A DNA stretch of 64,000 nucleotides from Ilumatobacter coccineus YM16-304 (GTDB lineage: Bacteria; Actinomycetota; Acidimicrobiia; Acidimicrobiales; Ilumatobacteraceae): assembly GCF_000348785.1 (NCBI RefSeq), contig NC_020520.1, positions 1,612,001-1,676,000 on the forward strand, in the 5' to 3' direction. Below are positions 9,140-17,699 of this stretch, piece after piece. Both the position numbers and the translations under genes were made by a program. The stretch's first letter is position 1. Every line of letters starts with the position of its first letter. The notes beneath the pieces are model-generated. The model searched no databases. It saw only the letters and a list, made by a program, of their open reading frames with translations, and had not been told where the DNA came from.

Positions 9140-10440
9140 GAGCCGCTCGTCATCGCCTGGCCGACGTTGCCGTAGGTCACCGACGAGATCAGTCCGTGAT
9201 GCGTGACCATGCGCACGTCACGGAAACAGCGCTCGATCTGATTGCGTTTGTAGATCGAGAACCCGCCACCGGCTTCGTACAGGTCGTCGACGACGACGGC
9301 TGACTGTTCGGCAACGTACCGACCCACCATCTGCGACTGGAGTCCCATGGCGGCGTCGCCCGGCTCTAGGCTCGCGAGAAGTCGCACGTTCTCGTACAAG
9401 AACGAGCGGGCTGCCTGCACTGTGGCCTCCGCTCGACCGAGCGCGGCGTTGGTGTTCGGGAGGCGTGCCATCCAGTGCATCTCCTGTTGGCGGTTCTTGA
9501 ACTCGACCATGGCCTTGAACTCGTCGATCGCGTGCTGTGCGATCCCGAGTGCGACGGCGGCCATCATCGGAGGGCTGTACTCGCTGTAGGGCCGACCGTA
9601 GCCGACGCCGTCACTGTCGAGCACCTGCCAGACCCCATCGGCGCGGAACGTGAACTCGTCGGCGACGAAGACGTCGTCGACACGGATGTCGTGGCTCCCG
9701 GTCCCACTGAGCCCGGTCGTGTGCCAGGTGTCGAGGATCTCGCATTCGGATGGGGGGAGAAGCAGCGCGAGCAAGAGCGGTTCACCGTCGATGATCACCT
9801 TCTTGCCGTCCTCGACGACGGATCCGCCCGTGAGGAAGTAGTCGGCTCCGTGGCAACCACTGGCGAACGACCATTGTCCGGTGAGGCGGTAGCCGCCTGG
9901 CACCCGGGTCGCCGTTCCGGTGTTCAGAATACTGCCGGCGACGACGCCTTCACCGTGGTCGTAGACGGCGGATGTCGCGGCGGTCGACATCAGATCGGCG
10001 AGCCGTCCGTGGCCGATCGTGACCCAGCCGACCCATCCGAGGGACCCGTCGAGGCGGGCGAGTTCTTCGACGACGCGGGTGGCCGTCGTGAGCGATTCCT
10101 GCTCGCCTCCCGCATGGCGTGGGACCATCATGCGTGCGAATCCGGCAGCACGCAATGCGTCGTTGAGTTCGGGAGGCATGCGGCGATCGGCCTCGCCGCG
10201 ATCGCGGTGCTCGACGGCGAGTTCGGCGATCGATTCGACCTTGTCGAGCCACGCGTCGGTTGCGTCATCGGCTTCGGGCGTTCGCCTCACCTCGTGAATG
10301 GCCTGGTTGCCGACCCGCAACCCGGACGCGAGGGGCTTCGACGGCGGCGTAGATCCGTTCGTCTTCCCAGCGGCGCGACGGACCGCGTCCTGTGCCTTGT
10401 TGGGCATCCGATCGAAGACTCGTCGAGGCAACGTGCTCAT
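9136..10440 (-). CDS. Acyl-CoA-dehydrogenase-fold flavoprotein, probably a group D flavin monooxygenase
   Basis: A 434-residue protein of the Acyl-CoA_dh_2 type. Landmarks: LDGSLGWVGWVTIGHG, the flavin-side segment QWSFASGCHGADYFLTGG, HTTGLSGTGSHDIRVDDVFV and the C-terminal GGGFSIYKRNQIERCFRDVR with a following His-His. These patterns are those of flavin-dependent hydroxylases/N-oxygenases (HsaA, HpaB/C2-type, and the TDP-aminosugar nitrososynthases DnmZ/KijD3) rather than of fatty-acyl-CoA dehydrogenases. Such enzymes need a separate flavin reductase, which is not in this operon. Sitting between the Gfo/Idh and DegT genes with ATGA overlaps on both sides, it may oxidise the amino group of the sugar; function is inferred. 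Confidence 0.75.
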   Translation of the reverse strand: MSTLPRRVFDRMPNKAQDAVRRAAGKTNGSTPPSKPLASGLRVGNQAIHEVRRTPEADDATDAWLDKVESIAELAVEHRDRGEADRRMPPELNDALRAAGFARMMVPRHAGGEQESLTTATRVVEELARLDGSLGWVGWVTIGHGRLADLMSTAATSAVYDHGEGVVAGSILNTGTATRVPGGYRLTGQWSFASGCHGADYFLTGGSVVEDGKKVIIDGEPLLLALLLPPSECEILDTWHTTGLSGTGSHDIRVDDVFVADEFTFRADGVWQVLDSDGVGYGRPYSEYSPPMMAAVALGIAQHAIDEFKAMVEFKNRQQEMHWMARLPNTNAALGRAEATVQAARSFLYENVRLLASLEPGDAAMGLQSQMVGRYVAEQSAVVVDDLYEAGGGFSIYKRNQIERCFRDVRMVTHHGLISSVTYGNVGQAMTSGS

Positions 10441-11486
10441 CGGTGTGACCCGTTCCCCGGTAGCGAGACCGGCGTCCCGCCGTTGACCATGGAGGCCGCG
10501 GCGGCTTCGAGAATCTCGATCACTCGGAGGCCGGCGTGGCCGTCGGACAGCGGTGTCGCTCCGGTCTCGATGCACTCGATGAAGTGTTGCGCTTCGAGCG
10601 CGAGCGCCTCGACGTTGTCGAGGCGTGGGGCCCACATGTCTCCCGTGCGATAGCCGACGTGACGCTGGTACTTCGCGTCGTCGTCGAGAATGATGCCCTT
10701 GTCGTAGACCTTGACCTTTTCACTCATGTCGACGTCGTCGTACACGATCATTTGTTCTGAACCGCAGATGAGCGTTTGGCGAACTTTGACGGGAGCGAGC
10801 CAGTTCACGTGGAAGTGGGCGATCAGATCGTCGTCGAACATGCAGGTGATGTACGCCATGTTCTCGGGTTGGCCCGCAACGTGTGCGACGCCCGTGCACG
10901 ACACGCTCTTCGGCGACCGATTCAGAAGATGATCCATGATCGAGAGGTCGTGGACCGCGAGGTCCCACACGACACTCACGTCGCTCTGGAACAGACCGAG
11001 GTTCACGCGGACCGAATCGAAGTAGTGCAACTTGCCGAGGCGACCGTCATCGATGAGTTCACGGATCTTGCGAACGGCGCTGGTGTACACGAAGGTGTGA
11101 TCGACCATCAGCGTGAGTCCGGCGGCGTCGGCGACCTCGATGAGCTTCTTCGCCTCGTCGCTGGTCGATGTCATCGGCTTCTCGACCAGAACGTGCAGCC
11201 CGCTCTCAAGTGCACCGAGAGCAAGGTCGAAGTGCGACGTGACCGGAGTGGCGATCGCGACGGCTTCGACATCATCGGCTCCAAAGACTTCGTCGACCGA
11301 GGTGCAGGTACGAATCGCTGGATAGATCTTGTTGATCTCGTCGAGGCGAGCCTGGTTTTGATCACAGACGACGGTGACCGACGCTCCGCCGGTTGCGGCG
11401 AAGTTCCGGACGAGGTTTGGACCCCAGTATCCGTACCCGATGACAGCGATGTTGACCATGCGCGAGTTCCCCGTCCGATGTTTCAT
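10437..11486 (-). CDS. Gfo/Idh/MocA family sugar-nucleotide dehydrogenase (WbpB-like)
   Basis: A 349-residue NAD(P)-dependent oxidoreductase. The Rossmann motif is AVIGYGYWGPNLVRNFA; the family signature HVLVEKPMTSTSDEAKKLIE carries the catalytic Glu-Lys-Pro; a conserved His/Asp segment is VWDLAVHDLSIMDHLL. It probably oxidises the C3 hydroxyl of a UDP-sugar acid so that the DegT partner can aminate it, as WbpB does. ATG 11486 was chosen because it overlaps the upstream stop by ATGA; an ATG nine codons further in (11459) is a possible alternative. A UDP-GlcNAc 6-dehydrogenase (WbpA) is not in this window. Confidence 0.85.
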   Translation of the reverse strand: MKHRTGNSRMVNIAVIGYGYWGPNLVRNFAATGGASVTVVCDQNQARLDEINKIYPAIRTCTSVDEVFGADDVEAVAIATPVTSHFDLALGALESGLHVLVEKPMTSTSDEAKKLIEVADAAGLTLMVDHTFVYTSAVRKIRELIDDGRLGKLHYFDSVRVNLGLFQSDVSVVWDLAVHDLSIMDHLLNRSPKSVSCTGVAHVAGQPENMAYITCMFDDDLIAHFHVNWLAPVKVRQTLICGSEQMIVYDDVDMSEKVKVYDKGIILDDDAKYQRHVGYRTGDMWAPRLDNVEALALEAQHFIECIETGATPLSDGHAGLRVIEILEAAAASMVNGGTPVSLPGNGSHR

Positions 11487-12049
11487 GAACCGGTGACACG
11501 CTGTGCTTCCGATTCACTGAGCGTCACCGCCATGTCGAGTGAGTCACAGCGACGCCCGGCCGCGCTCACATACCCCGCGACTCTACCTGGGTTTCCGATG
11601 ATCAGTGTGTAATCGGGCACATCGTGCGTCACGACGGCACCCGAGCCGATCATCGCCCATCGGCCGACCTCGGTACCCGTGATGATCGTCGCTCCAGCGC
11701 CGATCGCGGCGCCGTAGCGGACGAGAATCCTTCCGAGTTCCCAATCGTCGGCCGTCTTGAGGTCGCCTGCCGGTGTGATCGCGCGTGGAACGCGATCGTT
11801 GGTGAAAATGACGTGCGGTCCGACGAAGACGCCTGATTCGAGGGTCGTTCCCTCGAACAGTGATGCGTTGTTCTGGATCTTCACGTTGTCGCCGATCGAC
11901 ACGTCCGTGTCGACGAAGACGTTGCGGCCGATGTTGCAGTTCCGGCCGATGCGGGCACCGGGTCGAATCTGCGTGTGCGACCAGACCGCCGTCCCGTCGC
12001 CGATCTCGACGCCGTCCTCGACATGCGCGGTCTCATGAATTCGCTGCAC
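11483..12049 (-). CDS. Left-handed beta-helix N-acetyltransferase (WbpD-like)
   Basis: A 188-residue hexapeptide-repeat protein. The chain VQRIHETAHVEDGVEIGDGT, then repeated [LIV]-G-x-x units (ARIGRNCNIGRNVFVDTDVS, IGDNVKIQNN), matches WbpD, the UDP-2-acetamido-3-amino-glucuronate N-acetyltransferase. Conserved landmarks GVFVGPHVIFTND and the closing VRYGAAIGAGATI ... IGNPGRVAGYV are present. GTG 12049 was chosen because GAGAGGA lies a few bases upstream; the open frame continues upstream without family similarity. It leads the seven-gene operon and has a TACTGT -10 candidate about 50 bp upstream. Confidence 0.88.
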   Translation of the reverse strand: MQRIHETAHVEDGVEIGDGTAVWSHTQIRPGARIGRNCNIGRNVFVDTDVSIGDNVKIQNNASLFEGTTLESGVFVGPHVIFTNDRVPRAITPAGDLKTADDWELGRILVRYGAAIGAGATIITGTEVGRWAMIGSGAVVTHDVPDYTLIIGNPGRVAGYVSAAGRRCDSLDMAVTLSESEAQRVTGS

Positions 12050-12119
12050 AGAATTCCTCTCACTGCTCCTGGCCCATCTGGGCGTGGGGCCACGGCAACA
12101 GTATGGCAAACTGCCGATC
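12050..12119. promoter_or_regulatory. Divergent promoter of the amino-sugar operon and the export operon
   Basis: Only 70 bp separate the two divergent operons. On the minus strand TACTGT (12099-12104) is a good -10 box, giving a leader of about 45 nt with GAGAGGA as ribosome binding site before GTG 12049. On the plus strand the overlapping TATGGC gives a poorer -10 for GTG 12120. The two -10 boxes share bases, so polymerase binding in one direction should exclude the other; this is inference. Confidence 0.4.
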
Positions 12120-12677
12120 GTGAGTGGATCGATTCGAGATGCCGTCGACCGATTCATGATGGACGCTGCCCGATGGGTGCGCCCTCAAGAAATCGTTCCG
12201 GTCTCGACGCTCAGCGGGCGGGTGATCGCCAAGCTGCTGGTACGGCACCCGCCGTTGCGAGCGATGGCGTGGTTCCGGCTCGCGTCTGCGCTCGCCAGTT
12301 CGGGCGTGCGCGGCGTACCGAGCTGGATCCAGCGGCGCCTCCTCCGGTTGTACGGCCTCGAACTGACACCCGGAACGCCGATCGGCGGGGGTCTCTACAT
12401 CGCGCATCCCGTCGGCTGCGTCCTGGTCGCCGAAGACATCGGCACGAACGTCACCATCATCGGCCAAGTGACGTTCGGAACCCGAACCGACAACCGTTGG
12501 CCGATCGTCGGTGACGACACATTCTTCGGTGTCGGCGCCCGAGTTCTGGGTGGGATCACTGTCGGTGCAGCGGCGCGGATCGGAGCGAACGCGGTGGTTC
12601 TCGACGATGTTGCTGCCGGAGCGACGGCGGTCGGGAATCCGGCCGAGACCGTACGGACGCGAACGGCAACACGTTGA
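12120..12677 (+). CDS. Serine acetyltransferase-like hexapeptide acetyltransferase
   Basis: A 185-residue protein with a helical N-terminus (about residues 1-85) and a left-handed beta-helix from GLYIAHPVGCVLVAEDIG onward. The layout (helices then IAHPVG, VTIIGQVTFG, IVGDDTFFGVGARVLGG, IGANAVVLDDV) is that of CysE-related sugar/serine O-acetyltransferases used in exopolysaccharide loci. GTG 12120 begins the conserved region; the frame stays open upstream without similarity. Its stop overlaps the TTG start of the next gene. It probably O-acetylates a sugar of the repeat unit with acetyl-CoA. Confidence 0.75.
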   Translation: MSGSIRDAVDRFMMDAARWVRPQEIVPVSTLSGRVIAKLLVRHPPLRAMAWFRLASALASSGVRGVPSWIQRRLLRLYGLELTPGTPIGGGLYIAHPVGCVLVAEDIGTNVTIIGQVTFGTRTDNRWPIVGDDTFFGVGARVLGGITVGAAARIGANAVVLDDVAAGATAVGNPAETVRTRTATR

Positions 12678-13954
12678 ATCGATCGCAGTCGGCTCGGCTT
12701 GGTCGAGTACCCACGCGCCTGTTGTGTCGAGTCGTCGGCGGCGTGGGTCGCGCCGCCATTGCGGCGGTCAGTGGGTTCGTCGGAGCGTGTTCGGCATACC
12801 TCGCACTGCTCAGCGTTGCAGCCGTCGCCCGCAGCCGCCGCTCGGTCAACGCGTCCCCGGTCGACGGCGACCTCGTCTTCGTCGTGCTCGTTCCGGCGCA
12901 CGACGAGCGTGCCGTGATCGACCGAACCATTCGCGCCATGCGAGCGCTCGACTATCCGAGCGCCTCGTTCTCGATCCATGTCGTCGCCGACAACTGCTCG
13001 GATGACACCGCTGCGGTCGCTCGTTCGGCCGGAGCGACCGTTCACGAACGAACAGATCCGGCAGCACGTGGGAAGGGTCCAGCGCTCAACTGGCTGCTCG
13101 GTCGGGTCGGGCCGTCAGACGCTGTCGCCATCGTCGATGCCGACACGGTGGTGGATCCGGCCTTTCTGACCGAGATGGCGAGGGCTCTCGACGCTGGTGC
13201 CGACGTTGCACAGGGGCGTTACGACGTGCTCGACGACTCGACGTCGCCCGCCACGGCGATTCGCGCCGCAGCGCTTGCGTGTCGTCATCATCTGCGCCCC
13301 CTCGGCCGCAACGAACTCGGAGGGTCGTGTGGTCTGTACGGCAACGGAATGGTCTTTCGTCGCCACGTTCTCGACGGCCGTCGATGGTCGGGCCACCTGG
13401 TCGAGGACGCCGAACTCCAGAATGAACTGTTGCTCGACGAAATCGTCGTGCACTACGTGCCGACCGCGGGGGTCGCCGCGGAAATGCCGGAGAGCCTGGC
13501 GTCATCATCCACGCAACACGAACGATGGGAGCTCGGCCGACTGCAGGTCGCCCGAACGTTCATCCCGCCGCTGCTGAGGTCCGCAGCGACCCGACCGAGG
13601 CATCGGACTGCTCATCTCGACGCGGTGGCCGACCACCTCGTCCCACCGTTGTCGGTGCTGGTCGCTGCGAACGCGGTGGCCACCACAGTCGGCGTGCTCG
13701 GCCTGGCAGGGCGACGATCTCGGCTCCACGCGTTCGCCGGAGCCGGAGCCGGGGTGGCGATCGTCGCCCATGTGCTGGTCGGGTTGCAGCTCGCCGGTGC
13801 TCCGCGTTCGACCTACCGGGCACTGTTGTCCGCACCGCGCCTCGTCGTGTGGAAGCTGGCTCTTCTTGCCCGAGTGGCGCTCCGCCCCGGATCGGTCGTA
13901 TGGACCCGCACCACGCGCAACGACACCAGTACGCCCGTACGAGGAGCGACATGA
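12674..13954 (+). CDS. Membrane-bound GT2 glycosyltransferase
   Basis: A 426-residue processive-type glycosyltransferase. One N-terminal helix (VGRAAIAAVSGFVGACSAYL) precedes the GT-A domain: VLVPAHDERAVIDRTI, VADNCSDDTAAVA, AIVDADTVVDPAF (D,D,D), GHLVEDAELQ and the product-binding QHERWELGR, a QxxRW-like motif. Two to three further helices follow near residues 320-395. These features fit enzymes that add sugars at the membrane face. The start is a TTG that overlaps the previous stop (TTGA), a rare but clearly coupled arrangement; no other start fits the conserved N-terminus better. Confidence 0.85.
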   Translation: MNRSQSARLGRVPTRLLCRVVGGVGRAAIAAVSGFVGACSAYLALLSVAAVARSRRSVNASPVDGDLVFVVLVPAHDERAVIDRTIRAMRALDYPSASFSIHVVADNCSDDTAAVARSAGATVHERTDPAARGKGPALNWLLGRVGPSDAVAIVDADTVVDPAFLTEMARALDAGADVAQGRYDVLDDSTSPATAIRAAALACRHHLRPLGRNELGGSCGLYGNGMVFRRHVLDGRRWSGHLVEDAELQNELLLDEIVVHYVPTAGVAAEMPESLASSSTQHERWELGRLQVARTFIPPLLRSAATRPRHRTAHLDAVADHLVPPLSVLVAANAVATTVGVLGLAGRRSRLHAFAGAGAGVAIVAHVLVGLQLAGAPRSTYRALLSAPRLVVWKLALLARVALRPGSVVWTRTTRNDTSTPVRGAT

Positions 13955-15024
13955 TGCTCAAACCACCCGCGTTGTTGTTCGGTGTTCCGATCGATGACCT
14001 CACGATGGCCACGACGCTCGATCTGGTTGCCGAGTTGGTCGAGCGTGGACGCGCCGATGATCGGGTCCATCAGATCGCGACCGTGAACGTCGATTTCGTC
14101 GTCAACGCGCTGTTCCAGAACGATCTCGGCGATGTGTTGCGTCGGAGCGACACCAACCTGGCCGACGGCATGCCGATCGTGTGGGCGGCGGCTGCTGCTG
14201 GCATGCCGGTTGCGGAGAGAGTCGCTGGTTCGGATCTCGTGCCTCTGCTCGCCGAGCGTGGCGAGCGGGAGGGGTGGCGGATCCACTGTTTCGGGTCATC
14301 GCCAGACGTGTCGGCGCGGGCGATTGATCTGCTCCGCAGCCGTCATCCCGGTCTCGACATCACCGCGGAGAGCGGACCGCAGATGAGCGACGTGCGCGAC
14401 ATCGACGATTCCGTGCTCGACGACATCGCGGCGCGAAATGCCGACATCTTGTGTGTCGCGCTCGGTAATCCCAAACAGGAGCGCTTCATCGCGGCGCATC
14501 GTGCACGTCTGGGAAACCCGGTGATGATCGGGATCGGAGGTTCGCTCGACATGCTCGTGGGGCACCGTCGACGTGCCCCTGAGTGGATGTGCCGTGCAGG
14601 ACTCGAGTGGGCGTATCGCGCTGGACAGGAACCCGGCCGCCTCGGTAGAAGATACGCGCGAGACGCTCGGGTCTTCGGTCCTCGAGCCGCTCGTCACATT
14701 CGGATCGCTCGTCGAACACATGGCGGCTCTGGTCTGTCATTCACCGTCGGCGAGGCGGTCGCGGTGACGGGTGCACCAACCGTCAGACGCGCTGCCGAAT
14801 GGCAGCTCGCCGCCGAGGCCATTGCACAGTCGAGACCGCTGGAGATCGACCTCGCCGGCCTGGCCGAACTCGACATCCGGGCGGTGGCACAGCTCGCCGG
14901 ATTGGTTCGCGTGGCGCGGCGGGCGCAGCAACCACACGCACTCGTCAACGTCGGTCGGGCCCTAGCGCAGTACGCGATGGCCACGCAGAGTGAGGAATGG
15001 ATCTGCGAAATGACCGAGAACTGA
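13951..15024 (+). CDS. WecG/TagA/CpsF (GT26) glycosyltransferase fused to a C-terminal STAS-like domain
   Basis: 357 residues. Residues 1-245 are a GT26 transferase: LLFGVPIDDLTMATTLD, the active-site TVNVDFVVNALFQND, DTNLADGMPIVWAA with the catalytic Asp, RIHCFGSSPDVS and ILCVALGNPKQERFI. GT26 enzymes transfer the second sugar (ManNAcA in WecG) to undecaprenyl-PP-sugar. Residues 265-355 are an extra domain: GEAVAVTGAPTVRRAAEWQL, then LEIDLAGLAELDIRAVAQL, the pattern of a STAS/anti-sigma-antagonist fold ('DL.g...iDs.g...L'). The phosphorylatable Ser/Thr of SpoIIAA-type proteins is Asp-Ile here. The start overlaps the previous stop (ATGA), with GAGGAG upstream. Confidence 0.82.
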   Translation: MMLKPPALLFGVPIDDLTMATTLDLVAELVERGRADDRVHQIATVNVDFVVNALFQNDLGDVLRRSDTNLADGMPIVWAAAAAGMPVAERVAGSDLVPLLAERGEREGWRIHCFGSSPDVSARAIDLLRSRHPGLDITAESGPQMSDVRDIDDSVLDDIAARNADILCVALGNPKQERFIAAHRARLGNPVMIGIGGSLDMLVGHRRRAPEWMCRAGLEWAYRAGQEPGRLGRRYARDARVFGPRAARHIRIARRTHGGSGLSFTVGEAVAVTGAPTVRRAAEWQLAAEAIAQSRPLEIDLAGLAELDIRAVAQLAGLVRVARRAQQPHALVNVGRALAQYAMATQSEEWICEMTEN

Positions 15025-15059
15025 CGGATCGAACGCGGTACGAGCGGTAGCCTGGGCGG

Positions 15060-16151
15060 GTGGAAGAGGGGCATATTCTCACGTCTGGAGCGCATCTGCA
15101 CGCTGAGCGCCGGCCGAACTATTGGCTCAGGCTCTCAGAGAACCTGTTCAAGAGGTGGTATCTCCTCGCGCTGCCGATCGTCCTCATGCTCGCGATCGGC
15201 GTGGTGCTGGCGGGCCGGGTCACGGCGCCATACAAAGCAACCGGCACGTTGAGTGCCTCGAGCAACCCACTCGTCGAAGGTCAAGAAGTCCGAGGTACGT
15301 CCATCGACTTCTTCGAGTCGCCGGCCGGCGGAACCGCTCGGCTGATCAACGAACGTCTGCAAACCGATGCCTTCATTGAACGAATCGCCGAGGCGGCCGG
15401 GCTCACGGAGTCGATCGAGGCCGGCGGACTGCTCCTCGACGACATCAGGTCGAGGGTGTTCGCCCGCGACATCGGCGAAACGCTCCTCACGATCGAGGCG
15501 ACGTGGAGCGATCCGGAGACCACTGCCGTGCTCGTCGCCGTCACGATCGAGCAGTATCTCGACTTCGTGCTCACGACCGTCTCCGAGGACGCTGAGGCCG
15601 CCGTCGACTTCTACGAAGACCGACTGGCCGAGGCGACCGCGCAGGCCGCCGATGCCGGTCTCGCCTACGACGCCTTCGTCCGTTCGCTGCCCGTCCTCGC
15701 CGCCGATGCCGAACTCCCGCTGTCCGATCAGTTGCAACTCAGCCGACTGAACGATCGTGTGATCAACGCTCAGTCGCAGATCGATGATTCGTCGGCGGCG
15801 ATCGAGGCGTCTCAGCTCAGCGTCATCCAGTCGCGGAGCGAGGCCGGAAAAACACTCGTCATGATCGATCCGCCACAGGTTCCGCTCGAACCCGAATCGA
15901 CCTCGTCGACGCAGATCCTGCTGCTCGGAGCATTCTTCATGTTGGGCGTGGTGCTGGCGGCGGCCACGCTGCTGCTCTCGACACGTCTCGACGACTCAGT
16001 GCAGACAGCGGGTGACGTCGAGACGGCTACGGGCTCCCACGTCGTGGCCGCTGTGCCACGTATCAAGGCCCTGCGCCCTCCTCGGCGCTTGCCGTGGAAA
16101 CGCAAGTCGCAACCCACTCGGTCGGCGCTCGCGTCGCGCTTGGGTTCCTGA
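15060..16151 (+). CDS. Wzz/CapA-like polysaccharide chain-length (co-polymerase) protein
   Basis: 363 residues with the classic topology: a cytoplasmic start, a transmembrane helix (LLALPIVLMLAIGVVLAG) near residues 35-55, a long periplasmic/extracellular part rich in alpha-helix (residues 60-270), a second helix (ILLLGAFFMLGVVLAAATLL) near 280-300 and a basic cytoplasmic tail. It sets glycan chain length together with the polymerase and the CpsD-like partner. The start is GTG 15060, 6 nt after TAGCCT (15048-15053), with no Shine-Dalgarno; the gene leads its own transcript. Confidence 0.85.
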   Translation: MEEGHILTSGAHLHAERRPNYWLRLSENLFKRWYLLALPIVLMLAIGVVLAGRVTAPYKATGTLSASSNPLVEGQEVRGTSIDFFESPAGGTARLINERLQTDAFIERIAEAAGLTESIEAGGLLLDDIRSRVFARDIGETLLTIEATWSDPETTAVLVAVTIEQYLDFVLTTVSEDAEAAVDFYEDRLAEATAQAADAGLAYDAFVRSLPVLAADAELPLSDQLQLSRLNDRVINAQSQIDDSSAAIEASQLSVIQSRSEAGKTLVMIDPPQVPLEPESTSSTQILLLGAFFMLGVVLAAATLLLSTRLDDSVQTAGDVETATGSHVVAAVPRIKALRPPRRLPWKRKSQPTRSALASRLGS

Positions 16152-16190
16152 CCGCGACAGGTCCCCCGGACGGCGGAGGTGCGGGCGAGC

Positions 16191-17699
16191 ATGGAGACTG
16201 AATCGGAAGTGGAGGTAGGGCAACCGCGACGATCCATGGCCCGGAACGCAGCAGCGCTCATGGCCTCACAGTCGGTCACCTGGGTGCTCGCCACCGTCGT
16301 CGCCGCAATCGTTCCACGATTCCTCGGCCCGGTCCCGATCGGACGATTGAGCCTCGGCGTCGCGATCTGGCTCATGGTCAGCGTGCTCGCTTCGCTCGGC
16401 ACTCCGACGATGCTGACGGTCGAGGTGGCGCGCGACGTACCGGCGGCCCGAGTCCTCGCGGCAAGGGCCATTCGCGCCCGCGCCGTCGCGTTCGTCGCTG
16501 TCGCTCCGTTCGTCGTGCTGCTGCTCCTCGTTGCTGACTACGAGCGACGCACCGTCGCGATCGTGCTGGCGATGAGCTTCGCTGCGTTCGTGAATCTCGT
16601 GTCATCGACCTACGCATCGGTGATCCACGGACTCCAGGAGATGGGCGCCACCGCACGGGTCGAGGTGATCGGCAAGCTACTCAACGCGGTCGCCGTCGTC
16701 TCGGCGCTCGCGCTCGGTGGTGGCGCACTGGCCATCGTCGGCGTCGGTGCCGGCGTCTCGGTCGTCTCAGCGGTACTGCTGGTCAACGCGTTCCGGCGGG
16801 TCTGTCCTCCGGCTACGTCGACGTCCGACTGGTCGGCGCGCAGGGTCGCGACGGTCGCCGCCCCGTTCCTGCTCGCCGAAGCCTCGCTGGTCGTCTACCA
16901 GCAACTCGACACCCTGGTCATGTCGATCCTCGTCGACGAGGAGACGATCGGGTGGTACGCCACCGCCGATCTGTTGTTCGGGTCACTACTGTTCGTCCCG
17001 GTCATCTTGATGACGGCGATGTTTCCCGCGATCGCCGACATGCACCAGCGCGACCCGGCCGAGGTCCCTCACTTGCTCGAGCGCTCCTCACGCTCGCTGC
17101 TGGTCGTGTCGGTGCCGATCGGCGTCGGCACCATCGTCGTGAGTCGTTCTTTTGTCAACACGCTCTACGGCGACGCGTATGACAATGCAGCCCCCGTTCT
17201 GGCGGTGTTCGGCGTCGTCGTCATCCTGTCGTGTCAGACGATCATGCTCGGGCGGTTTGCACTCGCAACGGACCGAGTCGCCTTCTGGGTCCGTCTCATG
17301 GTGTTCTCAATTCTCTTGACGGTTCCGCTCGACCTCGTGTTCGTGCCCTGGACTCGAGACCGATTCGACAACGGAGCGCTCGGCGGAGCGCTCGCGTACG
17401 TGGTGACGGAGTCGATCATGATGATCGTCGGGGTCGTCAGAATGGCACCCCACCTGCTGACGATGCGTACGCTCGACCGCGTCCTACGCTGTGGAGCCGC
17501 AGGCGGCCTGATGTTGTGGGTCGGTTGGCAATTCAGAGACATGGTGTTCGTGATTCCAGGTACCGTGTCGGTTGGTGTGTACGTCGTGGCCGTTTGGTTG
17601 TTGCGGGTGCTGAGCGAAGACGAAATCGATCAACTTCGGCGTCTGACTCGGGTGTTCCGCTCGCGTTGGCCAGGCCGACACAAGAAGGCGGAGCGATGA
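16191..17699 (+). CDS. Wzx-type polysaccharide flippase (MOP superfamily)
   Basis: A 502-residue membrane protein with about 12-14 hydrophobic segments. The N-terminus (ARNAAALMASQSVTWVLATV) and the AEASLVVYQQLDTLVMSILV segment with a charged residue in a helix are typical of Polysacc_synt flippases, which move undecaprenyl-PP-linked repeat units outward. ATG 16191 was chosen; GGAGG lies at 16175-16179, 11 nt upstream, and an in-frame GTG at 16179 is the alternative. ATGA overlap with the CpsD-like gene. Confidence 0.88.
   Translation: METESEVEVGQPRRSMARNAAALMASQSVTWVLATVVAAIVPRFLGPVPIGRLSLGVAIWLMVSVLASLGTPTMLTVEVARDVPAARVLAARAIRARAVAFVAVAPFVVLLLLVADYERRTVAIVLAMSFAAFVNLVSSTYASVIHGLQEMGATARVEVIGKLLNAVAVVSALALGGGALAIVGVGAGVSVVSAVLLVNAFRRVCPPATSTSDWSARRVATVAAPFLLAEASLVVYQQLDTLVMSILVDEETIGWYATADLLFGSLLFVPVILMTAMFPAIADMHQRDPAEVPHLLERSSRSLLVVSVPIGVGTIVVSRSFVNTLYGDAYDNAAPVLAVFGVVVILSCQTIMLGRFALATDRVAFWVRLMVFSILLTVPLDLVFVPWTRDRFDNGALGGALAYVVTESIMMIVGVVRMAPHLLTMRTLDRVLRCGAAGGLMLWVGWQFRDMVFVIPGTVSVGVYVVAVWLLRVLSEDEIDQLRRLTRVFRSRWPGRHKKAER

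Noticed and set aside
9136-10440. A fatty-acid beta-oxidation acyl-CoA dehydrogenase
   Set aside because: Motifs and operon context fit flavin-dependent oxygenases better, and no other fatty-acid genes are near.
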